The translations under genes were made by a program, and so were the position numbers. From Nocardioides sp. Root190 (lineage in GTDB: Bacteria; Actinomycetota; Actinomycetes; Propionibacteriales; Nocardioidaceae): a stretch of DNA of 64,000 bases. The stretch covers positions 1 through 64,000 of the forward strand of contig NZ_LMIA01000012.1 of NCBI RefSeq assembly GCF_001428565.1, read 5' to 3'. Under the pieces are notes generated by a model. The model did no database searches, was not told the origin of the DNA, and saw only the letters and a program-made list of their open reading frames with translations. Within the stretch, counting starts at the first letter, position 1; each line of letters begins with the position of its first letter. Of this stretch, positions 8,870 through 17,726 are shown in pieces.

Positions 8870-9363
8870 GCGAGCTCGACGCCATCGACGCGGCGATCGT
8901 CCGCGAGCTGCAGCAGGACGCGCGGCTCGCGAACAACGTGCTCGCCGCGCGGGTGGGCATCGCCCCCTCGACCTGTCACGGTCGGGTGCGCAGCCTGTTC
9001 GAGCGCGGCGTGATCCGCGGAGCCCATGCCGAGGTCGACCAGGCCAGCATCGGTCGCCCGCTGCAGGCGATGATCTCGGTGCGCCTGCGCCCTCATGCCC
9101 GCGGTGAGCTGAGCGCGTTCGCCCTGTCGATGGCGGGTCTGCCCGAGGTGCTCAACGTCTACTTCCTCGCTGGCGCCGACGACTTCCTGATCCACGTGGC
9201 GACCGCAGGCTCCGAGGAGCTGCGCGAGTTCGTCCTGCACCACCTCAGCGGAACCCGCGACGTCGCGATGACCGAGACGAGCCTGATCTTCGAACATCTC
9301 CGCGGTGGCGCCGAATCCGGTTCAGCACAGCGAACCACGCCGGTGCCACCGTCGACGATCTGA
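8866..9363 (+). CDS. Lrp/AsnC family transcriptional regulator, probable regulator of ald
   Basis: 165 aa from GTG 8866. The N-terminal HTH is LDAIDAAIVRELQQDARLANNVLAARVGIAPSTC (described here in two parts of fewer than 20 residues: LDAIDAAIVRELQQDARL and then NNVLAARVGIAPSTC). A C-terminal RAM/ACT-like domain (about residues 65-145) for amino-acid binding and oligomerisation follows. The C-terminus has a short Ser/Thr/Pro-rich tail. It lies 121 bases upstream of alanine dehydrogenase in the same orientation. In mycobacteria the Lrp-type AldR controls ald from a neighbouring position, so an alanine-responsive role is a reasonable inference. Linked to the NUDIX gene by a 4-base overlap. Confidence 0.88.
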   Translation: MSELDAIDAAIVRELQQDARLANNVLAARVGIAPSTCHGRVRSLFERGVIRGAHAEVDQASIGRPLQAMISVRLRPHARGELSAFALSMAGLPEVLNVYFLAGADDFLIHVATAGSEELREFVLHHLSGTRDVAMTETSLIFEHLRGGAESGSAQRTTPVPPSTI

Positions 9364-9484
9364 GCGTTCTTCGGCCGATCTGCGAATAATCGATCCGAGC
9401 ACTAGCGCGATGCTCGACTGATCTTCAGTATTTCCTTCCACCAGGGAATCCAGGTCGGATGCCCGCGGCCAGGAGGGTGTCCCC
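9364..9484 (+). promoter_or_regulatory. ald leader and probable Lrp-controlled promoter region
   Basis: 121 bases between the Lrp gene and ald. It is clearly AT-richer than its surroundings (GATCTGCGAATAATCGATC near 9377-9395 and TTCAGTATTTCC near 9424), as expected for a promoter and Lrp-bound DNA. An excellent ribosome site, AGGAGGG at 9471-9477, precedes the ald ATG by 7 bases, so unlike many genes here ald has a true leader. The exact operator is not resolvable by eye. Confidence 0.45.
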
Positions 9485-10600
9485 ATGCGCGTCGGTGTCG
9501 CGAAGGAAGTCAAGAACCACGAGTACCGGGTGGCGATCACGCCGATCGGTGTGCACGAGCTGGTCGCGCACGGTCATGAGGTGATGATCCAGGCGGGTGC
9601 CGGGGTGGGTTCCTCGATCGAGGACGCTGACTACGTCGCGGCCGGCGCCACGATCGCGCCGGACGCGGACGCGGTGTGGGGTGCGGCCGAGATGGTGATG
9701 AAGGTCAAGGAGCCGGTCGCCGAGGAGTACCACCGGATGCGGGAGGGGCAGGTGCTCTTCACCTATCTCCACCTCGCGGCCGACAAGCGGTTGACCGAGG
9801 AGCTGCTGGCCCGCAAGGTGACCGGTGTCGCCTACGAGACGGTCCAGCTTCCCTCGGGAGGACTGCCGCTGCTCTATCCGATGTCGGAGGTCGCTGGTTG
9901 CCTCGCGCCCCAGGTCGGCGCGCACGCCCTGATGAAGGCCCAGGGCGGTCGTGGCGTGTTGATGGGCGGCGTCGGTGGCGTGTCCAACGCCAAGGTCGTG
10001 ATCATCGGTGCCGGTGTCTCGGGCCAGAACGCCGCCAACATCGCGCTCGGCATGGGTGCGGACGTGACGCTGCTCGACACCGATCTCGACAAGCTGCGGA
10101 TGTCGTTCTGGCGCTACGACAACCGGGTGCACGGACTGGCGAGCTCGAGGCTCGCGCTGGAGCAGCAGGTGATGGCAGCCGACATGGTCATCGGTGCCGT
10201 GCTGATCCCCGGTGCCGCGGCGCCGAAGCTGGTGTCGAACGAGCTGGTCTCGCGGATGAAGCCTGGCTCGGTGCTCGTCGACATCGCGGTCGACCAGGGT
10301 GGTTGCTTCGAGGACACCCGTCCCACGACGCACGCCGACCCGACCTACCAGGTCCACAACTCGACGTTCTACTGCGTGGCGAACATGCCCGGTGCGGTGC
10401 CGAACACCTCGACCTACGCGTTGACCAATGCCACGCTGCCGTACGCCGTGGCGCTGGCCAACCGCGGCTGGCGCGAGGCCTGCCGGGCCGACCACAGCCT
10501 CGCGTTGGGCCTCAACACCCACGACGGGATGCTCACCAACACCCCGGTCGGCGAAGCGGTGGGTGTCGAGGCAGTGTCCCTGGACGATGCCCTAGCCTGA
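9485..10600 (+). CDS. ald: Alanine dehydrogenase
   Basis: 371 aa, the usual family length. It catalyses the reversible NAD+-dependent deamination of L-alanine to pyruvate and ammonia. Visible features are the N-terminal MRVGVAKEVKNHEYRVA with the conserved Arg, catalytic Lys in VMKVKEP, His in FTYLHLAADK, the Rossmann motif IIGAGVSGQNAANIALGMGA (about residues 176-195) and the DIAVDQGGCFEDTRPTTH signature. It lies directly downstream of an Lrp-type regulator, and its ribosome site is the strongest seen in this block. Confidence 0.96.
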   Translation: MRVGVAKEVKNHEYRVAITPIGVHELVAHGHEVMIQAGAGVGSSIEDADYVAAGATIAPDADAVWGAAEMVMKVKEPVAEEYHRMREGQVLFTYLHLAADKRLTEELLARKVTGVAYETVQLPSGGLPLLYPMSEVAGCLAPQVGAHALMKAQGGRGVLMGGVGGVSNAKVVIIGAGVSGQNAANIALGMGADVTLLDTDLDKLRMSFWRYDNRVHGLASSRLALEQQVMAADMVIGAVLIPGAAAPKLVSNELVSRMKPGSVLVDIAVDQGGCFEDTRPTTHADPTYQVHNSTFYCVANMPGAVPNTSTYALTNATLPYAVALANRGWREACRADHSLALGLNTHDGMLTNTPVGEAVGVEAVSLDDALA

Positions 10601-10604
10601 CCGG

Positions 10605-11558
10605 GTGAGTGGCACAGGGGCGGTGGACCGGGCGGTTCGCACCTATCTGGACCACCTGAGTGTCGAGAAGGGCCTGGCGGCGAACACCCTGACGTCGTAC
10701 CGCCGGGACCTGAGGCGCTACCGCGAGCACCTGGCGGGCGCCGGCATCGCCGATCTCGACGGCGTGACGGAGTCGACGGTCACCGAGTTCCTGATGAGCC
10801 TGCGCGAGGGCAGCGCCGACCACCCGCCGCTGAGCGCGTCGTCGGCAGCCCGGACCGTCGTGGCGGTGCGGGGCTTCCACCGGTTCGCGGTGTCCGACGG
10901 ACTCGCCCAGCTCGATCCCGCGGCCAGCGTGAAGCCGCCCAGTCCGCCCAAGCGTCTGCCCAAAGCACTGCCACTCGCGGACGTCGAAGCGATCCTCGAC
11001 GCCGCCGGTGCGCCCGGAACCCCGCTGGCGCTGCGCGATCGGGCCCTGCTCGAGGTGCTCTACGGCACCGGTGCCCGGATCTCCGAGGCGATCGGGCTCG
11101 ACGTGGACGACGTCAGCGGACTGATCGGTCTGGCCGACGGAGGTGCCGACGACACGGTCCTGCTGAGCGGCAAGGGCGGCAAGGAACGTCTGGTTCCGGT
11201 CGGCACCTATGCCCGCGAGGCGCTGTCGGCCTACCTGGTGCGGGGACGGCCGGCGCTCGTCGCGAAGGCGACGCCCGGGCTCTTCCTCAACTCCCGTGGG
11301 GGACGACTGTCGCGCCAGTCCGCGTGGGCCGTGCTGGTCAAGGCCGCCGAGCGCGCAGGCGTGACGCGCGATGTCTCTCCGCACACCCTGCGCCACTCGT
11401 TCGCCACGCACCTGCTGGACGGCGGCGCCGACGTCCGCGTCGTCCAGGAGCTGCTCGGCCATGCGTCGGTCACCACGACGCAGGTCTACACGCTCGTGAC
11501 CGTCGACAACCTGCGCGAGGTCTTCGCCACCGCACACCCGAGAGCCCGCGATGCCTGA
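10605..11558 (+). CDS. xerD: Tyrosine site-specific recombinase XerD
   Basis: 317 aa from GTG 10605. An N-terminal SAM-like core-binding domain (residues about 5-100) is followed by the catalytic domain with Arg in YGTGARISEAIGL, HTLRHSFATHLLDGGAD, GHASVTTTQVYT with the nucleophile Tyr, and Lys in GKGGKERLVP. It resolves chromosome dimers at dif together with XerC. The location in a housekeeping block between pyrG/ald and parA/scpAB is the usual actinobacterial one, so this is the chromosomal XerD and not a phage integrase. TAGCCT at 10593-10598 lies 6 bases before the start, suggesting a leaderless transcript. It overlaps the helicase gene by 8 bases. Confidence 0.93.
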   Translation: MSGTGAVDRAVRTYLDHLSVEKGLAANTLTSYRRDLRRYREHLAGAGIADLDGVTESTVTEFLMSLREGSADHPPLSASSAARTVVAVRGFHRFAVSDGLAQLDPAASVKPPSPPKRLPKALPLADVEAILDAAGAPGTPLALRDRALLEVLYGTGARISEAIGLDVDDVSGLIGLADGGADDTVLLSGKGGKERLVPVGTYAREALSAYLVRGRPALVAKATPGLFLNSRGGRLSRQSAWAVLVKAAERAGVTRDVSPHTLRHSFATHLLDGGADVRVVQELLGHASVTTTQVYTLVTVDNLREVFATAHPRARDA

Positions 11559-14103
11559 ATCCACCGACGCCACTGCTTCGACCGACGAGGCCTATGACCG
11601 GATCCTCGCGCACGCCGAGGCGCAGGGTCTGACGCTCTACGACCACCAGGAGGAGGCGATCCTGTCCCTGCTGGCCGGGGACAACGTCGTCCTGGCGACG
11701 CCCACCGGCTCGGGCAAGTCCCTGGTCGCGATCGCGGCGGCGATGGCGGCACAGGCCGACGACCGGGTCAGCTTCTACACCGCTCCGATCAAGGCACTGG
11801 TGAGCGAGAAGTTCTTCGACCTCGTCGAGGTCTTCGGCGCCGACGACGTCGGCATGCTGACCGGCGACGTCGCGGTCAACGCCGATGCGCCGATCATCTG
11901 CTGCACCGCCGAGGTGCTCGCGAACATCGCCCTGCGCGAGGGTGCCGCAGCCGACGTCGGCATGGTCGTCATGGACGAGTTCCACTTCTACGGCGAGCCC
12001 GGGCGGGGCTGGGCATGGCAGGTGCCGCTCATCGAACTGCCGCGCGCCCAGTTCCTGCTGATGTCCGCGACGCTCGGCGATGTCACGGAGCTCGCGGCGG
12101 ACCTGACCCGACGCAACGGTCGCGCCACCTCGGTGGTCGACGACGCGGAACGCCCCGTGCCGCTCGACTTCGCCTGGTCGCTGGAGCCCATGGGCGACAA
12201 GCTCGCCGAGCTCGTGACGACCGGTCAGGGCCCGGTCTACGTCGTGCACTTCACCCAGGCCGCTGCCGTCGATCACGCGGTGTCGCTGCTCGCCGGTCCG
12301 GGGCGTCTCGACACGGTCCTGCCGAAGGACCGCAAGGAGCAGATCGCCGAGCGGATCGCCGGCGTGCGCTTCGCTGCCGGGTTCGGCAAGACCCTGAGCA
12401 AGCTGCTGCGCCAGGGCATCGGCGTCCACCACGCCGGGATGCTGCCTCGTTACCGGCGTCTGGTCGAGCAGCTGGCGCAGGCCGGCCTGCTCACCGTCAT
12501 CTGCGGCACGGACACCCTCGGCGTCGGCATCAACGTGCCCATCCGCACGGTCCTGTTCACCGGACTGGCGAAGTTCGACGGCAGCCGCCAACGGGTGCTG
12601 CGGACCCGCGAGTTCCTGCAGATCGCCGGCAGGGCGGGCCGAGCGGGCTTCGACACGGCCGGCTACGTCGTCGTCCAGGCTCCGGAGCACATCATCGACA
12701 ACGAGAAGGCGAAGGCGAAGGCAGCCGCCAAGAACGCTGCGATGAGTGAGCAGCAACAGGCCAAGCGCGCGTCCAAGGCGCAGCTGCGCAAGCCGCCCGC
12801 CGGCACCGTCGTGTGGAGCGAACAGACCTTCGACAAGCTGGTCGCCGGGCGTCCCGAGGCGCTGAAGTCGCAGATGAAGGTCGACAACGGGATGCTCGTG
12901 AACGTCCTGTCCCGCGAGGAGGACGCGTTCCCGGTCATGCGCCGGCTGTTGATGGACAACCACGAGGACCGCAAGACCCAGCTCCGCCTCGCCCAGCGCG
13001 CCGTGCGGCTGGCGCGCAGCCTGGTCCGGTCCGAGGTCCTGACCCGGTTGGACGAGGTCGACTCCTTCGGGCGCCGGTTCGTGCTCACCGAGGCCCTGCC
13101 GGTCGACTTCGCCCTCAACCAGCCGCTGTCGCACTTCGCGCTGGCCGTCCTCGACGTGCTCGACCCGGACAGCGAGACCTTCATGCTCGACGTGGTCTCG
13201 GTGGTGGAGTCGACCCTGGAGGCGCCACGGCCGTTGCTGATGGCCCAGCGCCACGCGGCGCGCGGTGACGCGATCGCGGCGCTGAAGGCCGATGGGGTCG
13301 AGTACGACGAGCGGATGGCCCTGATCGAGGAGATCAGCTGGCCCGAGCCGCTCTCCGAGCTCCTCGAGCCGCTCTTCGAGACCTACCGGGAGCGGCACCC
13401 GTGGCTCTCGCCCGATGCCCTGGCCCCGAAGTCGGTCGTGCGCGCCATGTGGGAACAGGGGATGGGCTTCACGGACCTCGTGTCGCGCTACCAGGTGGCA
13501 CGCTCCGAGGGTCTGGTCCTGCGCTACCTGACCGACGCCTACCGCGCCCTGCGCCAGACCGTCGCGCAGGCGCACCGGACCGAGGAGCTGGAGCTGCTCA
13601 TCGAGTGGCTCGGGGAGACCGTGCGCCAGGTCGACTCCTCCCTGCTCGACGAGTGGGAGGCGCTCGCCGACCCGTCGCACGCGACCACGGCGGTCAGCCA
13701 TCACGAGCCCCCGCCGCCACCCCGCCCGCTCAGCCAGCAGGGTCGGGTCTTCGACGTCATGGTCCGCAACGCGATGTGGCGCCGGGTCGAGCTGGTCGCC
13801 CGCGACGAGGTACCCGCGCTCGCGGTTCTCGACGAGGACGCCGAGTGGGGCGAGGCCGAGTGGGACCAGGCGATCGAGGCCTACTACGCCGAGCACGACC
13901 GGCTGGCGACCGACGGCGACGCCCGTGGCCCGGCCCTCCTGGCCATCGAGAAGCAGCCCGGACGCTGGGTCGCGACCCAGACGTTGCACGACCCGGAGGG
14001 CGATCACGACTGGGTGATCCGGGCCGAGATCGACCTCGCCGCCAGCGACGAGGCCGGCGAGGCCGTCGTACGCACCCTCGAGATGGCCTGCCTGACCGGC
14101 TGA
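11551..14103 (+). CDS. DEAD/DEAH-box helicase with C-terminal DUF3516
   Basis: 850 aa. Superfamily 2 motifs are Walker A ATPTGSGKS (residues 49-57), DEFH (142-145), SAT in LLMSATLGD, and motif VI QIAGRAGRAGFDT. The C-terminal half (from about residue 450) is the actinobacterial DUF3516 region, with an Asp/Glu-rich body and basic patches near KAKAAAKNAA. It resembles Ski2-like RNA helicases, but the in vivo substrate is not known. It overlaps the xerD stop, so it shares that transcript. Full length with no break. Confidence 0.9.
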   Translation: MPESTDATASTDEAYDRILAHAEAQGLTLYDHQEEAILSLLAGDNVVLATPTGSGKSLVAIAAAMAAQADDRVSFYTAPIKALVSEKFFDLVEVFGADDVGMLTGDVAVNADAPIICCTAEVLANIALREGAAADVGMVVMDEFHFYGEPGRGWAWQVPLIELPRAQFLLMSATLGDVTELAADLTRRNGRATSVVDDAERPVPLDFAWSLEPMGDKLAELVTTGQGPVYVVHFTQAAAVDHAVSLLAGPGRLDTVLPKDRKEQIAERIAGVRFAAGFGKTLSKLLRQGIGVHHAGMLPRYRRLVEQLAQAGLLTVICGTDTLGVGINVPIRTVLFTGLAKFDGSRQRVLRTREFLQIAGRAGRAGFDTAGYVVVQAPEHIIDNEKAKAKAAAKNAAMSEQQQAKRASKAQLRKPPAGTVVWSEQTFDKLVAGRPEALKSQMKVDNGMLVNVLSREEDAFPVMRRLLMDNHEDRKTQLRLAQRAVRLARSLVRSEVLTRLDEVDSFGRRFVLTEALPVDFALNQPLSHFALAVLDVLDPDSETFMLDVVSVVESTLEAPRPLLMAQRHAARGDAIAALKADGVEYDERMALIEEISWPEPLSELLEPLFETYRERHPWLSPDALAPKSVVRAMWEQGMGFTDLVSRYQVARSEGLVLRYLTDAYRALRQTVAQAHRTEELELLIEWLGETVRQVDSSLLDEWEALADPSHATTAVSHHEPPPPPRPLSQQGRVFDVMVRNAMWRRVELVARDEVPALAVLDEDAEWGEAEWDQAIEAYYAEHDRLATDGDARGPALLAIEKQPGRWVATQTLHDPEGDHDWVIRAEIDLAASDEAGEAVVRTLEMACLTG

Positions 14104-14216
14104 GCGGCGCGTCGGTGCCCGCGTCCGCAATGTCTCCGTGTCGACATTGTTGGATGAAGGAGTCCCGGGCTCTGGGGAAGGAGCCCGCAACCACTCCACG
14201 ACAAAAGGTGAGGGCG

Positions 14217-15209
14217 ATGGTCGGTATCTATGGAGGATCCAGTGCACCCGACATGCCACCGCGGGTGCAGATCCCGTTGGGCTCGGAGGATGCCATGACA
14301 TTGCAGTTCCCGACTTCGGACGACGTCTCGGAGTCCGAGGGACCGGCCGCGAAGGCGTCCGGCTCCTCGAAGCTCGGCCCGACGGGCCGGCCGATGCCGA
14401 GCTTCCCGGTGCCGAAGCCGATCGAGGTCCACGGCCAGGCCCGGGTGGTCTCGATGTGCAACCAGAAGGGCGGCGTCGGCAAGACGACGACCACGATCAA
14501 CCTGGGTGCCGCCCTGGCCGAGTTCGGCCGCAAGGTGCTCCTGGTCGACTTCGACCCGCAGGGCTCGCTCTCCGTCGGTCTCGGCCTGAACCCGCACGAG
14601 ATGGACAGCACCATCTACAACCTGCTGCTGGACCGCGACACGACGCTGGCCGACGTGGTCGTGCCGTCCGGGATCCCCGGCATGGACCTCCTGCCGTCCA
14701 ACATCGACCTGTCGGCGGCCGAGGTGCAGCTCGTGCACGAGGTCGCCCGCGAGCAGACGCTGCAGCGCGTGCTGGCGCCCGCCCTGGCGGACTACGACAT
14801 CATCCTGATCGACTGCCAGCCCTCGCTGGGCCTGCTGACGGTCAACGCCCTGACGGCCTCGCACGGCGTCATCGTCCCGCTGGAGTGCGAGTACTTCGCG
14901 CTGCGCGGTGTGGCGCTGCTCAAGCAGACCATCGACAAGGTCAAGGAGCGGCTCAACCCCGCCCTGGAGATCGACGGCGTGCTCGGCACGATGTACGACG
15001 GCCGCACGCTGCACGGACGCGAGGTGCTCGAGCGTCTGGTGCAGGCCTGGGGTGACCAGGTCTTCCACACCGTCATCCGCCGGACCGTGAAGTTCTCCGA
15101 CTCGACCGTGGCCGGGGAGCCCATCACGTCGTACGCCTCGTCCTCGAGCGGCGCGGAGGCCTATCGGCAGCTCGCGAGGGAGGTGGCGCTGCGGTGGCCC
15201 GACGCGTGA
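14217..15209 (+). CDS. parA: ParA family chromosome-partitioning ATPase
   Basis: 330 aa from ATG 14217, which has AGGTGAGG upstream. A second start, ATG 14295, has GGAGG five bases before it and would give a protein of 304 aa; I cannot decide between them. The deviant Walker A is CNQKGGVGKTTTTINL, with DFDPQGSLS and the IDCQPSLGLLTVNALTA Walker B region, and ITSYASSSSGAEAYRQLARE near the end. The N-terminal 75 residues are variable and disordered. This is the ParA-like ATPase paired with ScpA/ScpB (SCO1772/Rv1708 type), not the oriC ParA. It overlaps the next gene by 16 bases. Confidence 0.9.
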   Translation: MVGIYGGSSAPDMPPRVQIPLGSEDAMTLQFPTSDDVSESEGPAAKASGSSKLGPTGRPMPSFPVPKPIEVHGQARVVSMCNQKGGVGKTTTTINLGAALAEFGRKVLLVDFDPQGSLSVGLGLNPHEMDSTIYNLLLDRDTTLADVVVPSGIPGMDLLPSNIDLSAAEVQLVHEVAREQTLQRVLAPALADYDIILIDCQPSLGLLTVNALTASHGVIVPLECEYFALRGVALLKQTIDKVKERLNPALEIDGVLGTMYDGRTLHGREVLERLVQAWGDQVFHTVIRRTVKFSDSTVAGEPITSYASSSSGAEAYRQLAREVALRWPDA

Positions 15210-15514
15210 GCCTGCCCAACGCCGACGACCTGTTCCGGGCGACCTCGGAGCCTGCGGTCCGTGCGGTGCCCGACCCGCCCGCCGCGGCCGCCCAGAAGGG
15301 ACCGAGCGGACGGATCCGGCACGACGAGAAGATCACTGTCTACGTCACCGCCACCGAGCTGATGGCGCTCGAACAGGCCCGGCTGACGTTGCGCGGCGAG
15401 CACGGCCTGGTCGTGGACCGTGGCCGGCTGGTGCGCGAGGCGCTGCACCTGGTCCTGGAGGAGCTGGAGTCCGGGGGAGAGGACTCCGCGCTGGTCAGGC
15501 GCCTGCGTGAATGA
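15194..15514 (+). CDS. Small ParA-associated protein, possibly ribbon-helix-helix
   Basis: 106 aa from GTG 15194. The N-terminal 45 residues are Ala/Pro-rich and probably flexible. From RIRHDEKITVYVTATELMAL onward the pattern (a beta strand, then two helices ending REALHLVLEELE) looks like a ribbon-helix-helix DNA-binding fold of the ParG/CopG kind, though I see no signature that proves it. Its start lies inside parA and its stop inside scpA, so expression is coupled to both. A DNA-binding or adaptor partner of this ParA is a plausible inference. Confidence 0.75.
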   Translation: MARRVSLPNADDLFRATSEPAVRAVPDPPAAAAQKGPSGRIRHDEKITVYVTATELMALEQARLTLRGEHGLVVDRGRLVREALHLVLEELESGGEDSALVRRLRE

Positions 15515-16367
15515 CGACACCGAGCTCGCCGGGGAGCCCTCCACGGGCTTCGCAGTCCACCTGGCGAACTTCGAGGGCCCGTTCGACCTCCTGCTGAGCC
15601 TGATCTCCAAGCACAAGCTGGACGTCACGGAGATCTCGCTCTCCTCGGTCACCGACGAGTTCATCGCGCACATCAAGAACCTCCCGGATGCCGACCTGGA
15701 GGAGACGACGTCCTTCCTGCTGGTCGCGGCGACCCTGCTCGACCTCAAGGCCGCACGGCTCCTGCCGCAGGGCGACGTCGAGGACGAGGAGGACCTGGCG
15801 CTGCTGGAGGCGCGGGACCTGCTCTTCGCGCGCCTGCTGCAGTACAAGGCCTACAAGCAGGTGGCCGCGGTCATGGACCGGCGGCTGCAGGCCGAAGCGC
15901 TGCGCTTCCCCCGTGCGGTCGGCCTCGAGGAGAGGTTCGCGGGTCTGCTGCCCGAGGTGCTGATCGGGATCGGGCTCGAGGCCTTCGCCGCACTCGCGGC
16001 CCGGGCGATGGAGCCCAAGGCCGAGCTCGAGTTCAACCTCCACCACATCCACGCGCCCACGGTCAGCGTGCGCGAGCAGGCCGTGATCGTGGCCGACCGG
16101 CTGCGGCGCAGCGGCACGATGACCTTCCGGGCGCTGTGCGGCGACTCGCCGGACACGTTGACCACCGTCGCCCGCTTCCTCTCGCTGCTCGAGCTGTTCC
16201 GCGAGGGCGCCGTCGCGTTCGACCAGGTCACCCCGCTCGGTGAGCTCACCGTGCGGTGGACCGGGGACGAAGAGGTCGATGTCGGCGACCTGATCACCGA
16301 CGAGTTCGACGGAGCGCCCGTCCCCGACGAGGCCCCCAGCACCGAGGAGACACCCGACGATGACTGA
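15507..16367 (+). CDS. scpA: Segregation and condensation protein A
   Basis: 286 aa from GTG 15507 (VNDDTELAG), overlapping the previous stop by 8 bases. ScpA is the kleisin subunit that bridges the SMC heads in bacterial condensin. The N-terminal FAVHLANFEGPFDLLLSLIS and the KHKLDVTEISL segment are characteristic, as is LLVAATLLDLKAARLLP. The C-terminal winged helix (about residues 185-265) is present, followed by an acidic tail. It overlaps scpB by 8 bases. The smc gene itself is not in the window. Confidence 0.95.
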   Translation: MNDDTELAGEPSTGFAVHLANFEGPFDLLLSLISKHKLDVTEISLSSVTDEFIAHIKNLPDADLEETTSFLLVAATLLDLKAARLLPQGDVEDEEDLALLEARDLLFARLLQYKAYKQVAAVMDRRLQAEALRFPRAVGLEERFAGLLPEVLIGIGLEAFAALAARAMEPKAELEFNLHHIHAPTVSVREQAVIVADRLRRSGTMTFRALCGDSPDTLTTVARFLSLLELFREGAVAFDQVTPLGELTVRWTGDEEVDVGDLITDEFDGAPVPDEAPSTEETPDDD

Positions 16368-16977
16368 TGCACCTGACGAGGCGCTCGCCGTCCCGCTCGC
16401 GGCCCTGCGCCCCGCCCTCGAGGCGGTGCTGATGGTCGCTGACCAACCACTGGACCTGCTGTCCCTGGCCACAGCCGTCGGCTACCCCTCGCCCGAGGTG
16501 TCCGAGGCGCTGCTCGCGCTCGCGGGGGAGTACGACGAGCAGGGCCGCGGCTTCGAGCTGCGCAACGTCGCCGGTGGGTGGCGCTACTACACCCGCGAGG
16601 AGTTCGCCCCGGTCGTCGAGGCCTTCGTGCTCGAGGGCCAGCAGGCCAGGCTCACCCAGGCGGCGCTGGAGACGCTGGCGGTCGTGGCCTACCAGCAGCC
16701 GGTGTCGCGCGCGCGGGTCTCGGCGGTACGCGGTGTCAACGTCGACGGCGTGATGCGTACGCTGATCAGTCGCGGACTCGTCGAGGAGGCCGGCCGCGAC
16801 GGGGAGCACGGCGCCACGCTGTACCGCACCTCGTCGTACTTCCTCGAGCGGATCGGCATCGTCTCCCTGGACGAGCTGCCCGATCTCGCTCCGCACCTCC
16901 CCGACCTGGCCGACGTCGAGGAGGAGCTGGCGCCGAGCCAGCCGATTGACCAGGAACCTGTGGAAGGAACCCATTGA
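16360..16977 (+). CDS. scpB: Segregation and condensation protein B
   Basis: 205 aa. ScpB dimers bind ScpA to complete the SMC-ScpAB condensin. Two winged-helix domains are recognisable: the first from LRPALEAVLMVADQPLDLLS, the second around LTQAALETLAVVAYQQPVSR and ARVSAVRGVNVDGVMRTLI, which is the strongest family signature. Normal length with a short acidic tail. The stop overlaps the TTG start of the pseudouridine synthase by 4 bases. Confidence 0.95.
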   Translation: MTDAPDEALAVPLAALRPALEAVLMVADQPLDLLSLATAVGYPSPEVSEALLALAGEYDEQGRGFELRNVAGGWRYYTREEFAPVVEAFVLEGQQARLTQAALETLAVVAYQQPVSRARVSAVRGVNVDGVMRTLISRGLVEEAGRDGEHGATLYRTSSYFLERIGIVSLDELPDLAPHLPDLADVEEELAPSQPIDQEPVEGTH

Positions 16978-17726
16978 CCCGCGAGATCGCCGTTGACGAG
17001 GACGGCCTGATCCGACTGCAGAAGCTGCTCGCCACCTCCGGCGTCGCCTCGCGCCGCAAGTGCGAGGAGCTGATGCTCGAGGGTGAGGTCGAGGTCGACG
17101 GCGAGGTCGTCACCCGACTCGGCACCAAGGTCGATCCCCGCACCGCGGTGATCAAGGTGTCCGGCAAGCGTCTCCCGCCCGTGTCCGATCACGTCTACCT
17201 CGTGCTCAACAAGCCGCGCGGTGTGGTCTCGACGATGTCGGACCCCGAGGGACGCAAGACCCTCACCGACTTCCTCGGCAACCGTCGCGAGCGCCTGTTC
17301 CACGTCGGCCGGCTCGACACCGACACCTCCGGCCTGCTGTTGCTGACCAACGACGGGGAGTTCGCGCACCGCATGGCGCACCCGTCCTTCGAGGTCGAGA
17401 AGACCTACGTCGCCGAGGTCGCCGGCCGGCTCGCGAAGGGAACTGTCGCCGACCTGCTCGCGGGGGTCACCCTCGAGGACGGTCCGGTGCAGGTCCGCCG
17501 GGCACGGGTCATCGACACCGCCGCCGAGAAGTCGATCATCGAGCTGGTCATCCACGAGGGCCGCAACCGGATCGTGCGCCGCCTGCTCGACCAGGTCGGC
17601 CACCCGGTGCGGCAGCTGAGCCGCACGAAGTTCGGTCCGATCGAGCTCGGCACGCTCAGCGGGGGAACCCTGCGCGAGCTGAGCGACGACGAGCTCGGAC
17701 AGCTGCTGGACCTGGTGGGTCTGTGA
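16974..17726 (+). CDS. RluB/RsuA-type rRNA pseudouridine synthase
   Basis: 250 aa from a TTG at 16974 supported by GGAAGGA a few bases upstream. An N-terminal S4 domain (LQKLLATSGVASRRKCEELM) precedes the pseudouridine synthase domain with the catalytic-Asp motif GRLDTDTSGLLLLTNDG and the LNKPRGVVSTMSD segment. The family isomerises uridines in 23S or 16S rRNA; the RluB site is the likeliest from this gene order (Rv1711 type), but the target is inferred. Coupled by 4-base overlaps to scpB before it and tyrA after it. Confidence 0.92.
   Translation: MTREIAVDEDGLIRLQKLLATSGVASRRKCEELMLEGEVEVDGEVVTRLGTKVDPRTAVIKVSGKRLPPVSDHVYLVLNKPRGVVSTMSDPEGRKTLTDFLGNRRERLFHVGRLDTDTSGLLLLTNDGEFAHRMAHPSFEVEKTYVAEVAGRLAKGTVADLLAGVTLEDGPVQVRRARVIDTAAEKSIIELVIHEGRNRIVRRLLDQVGHPVRQLSRTKFGPIELGTLSGGTLRELSDDELGQLLDLVGL

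Noticed and set aside
10605..11558. Tyrosine recombinase as a phage or island integrase
   Set aside because: It is in the conserved housekeeping order of actinobacteria and has typical XerD motifs, with no attachment sites or phage genes nearby.
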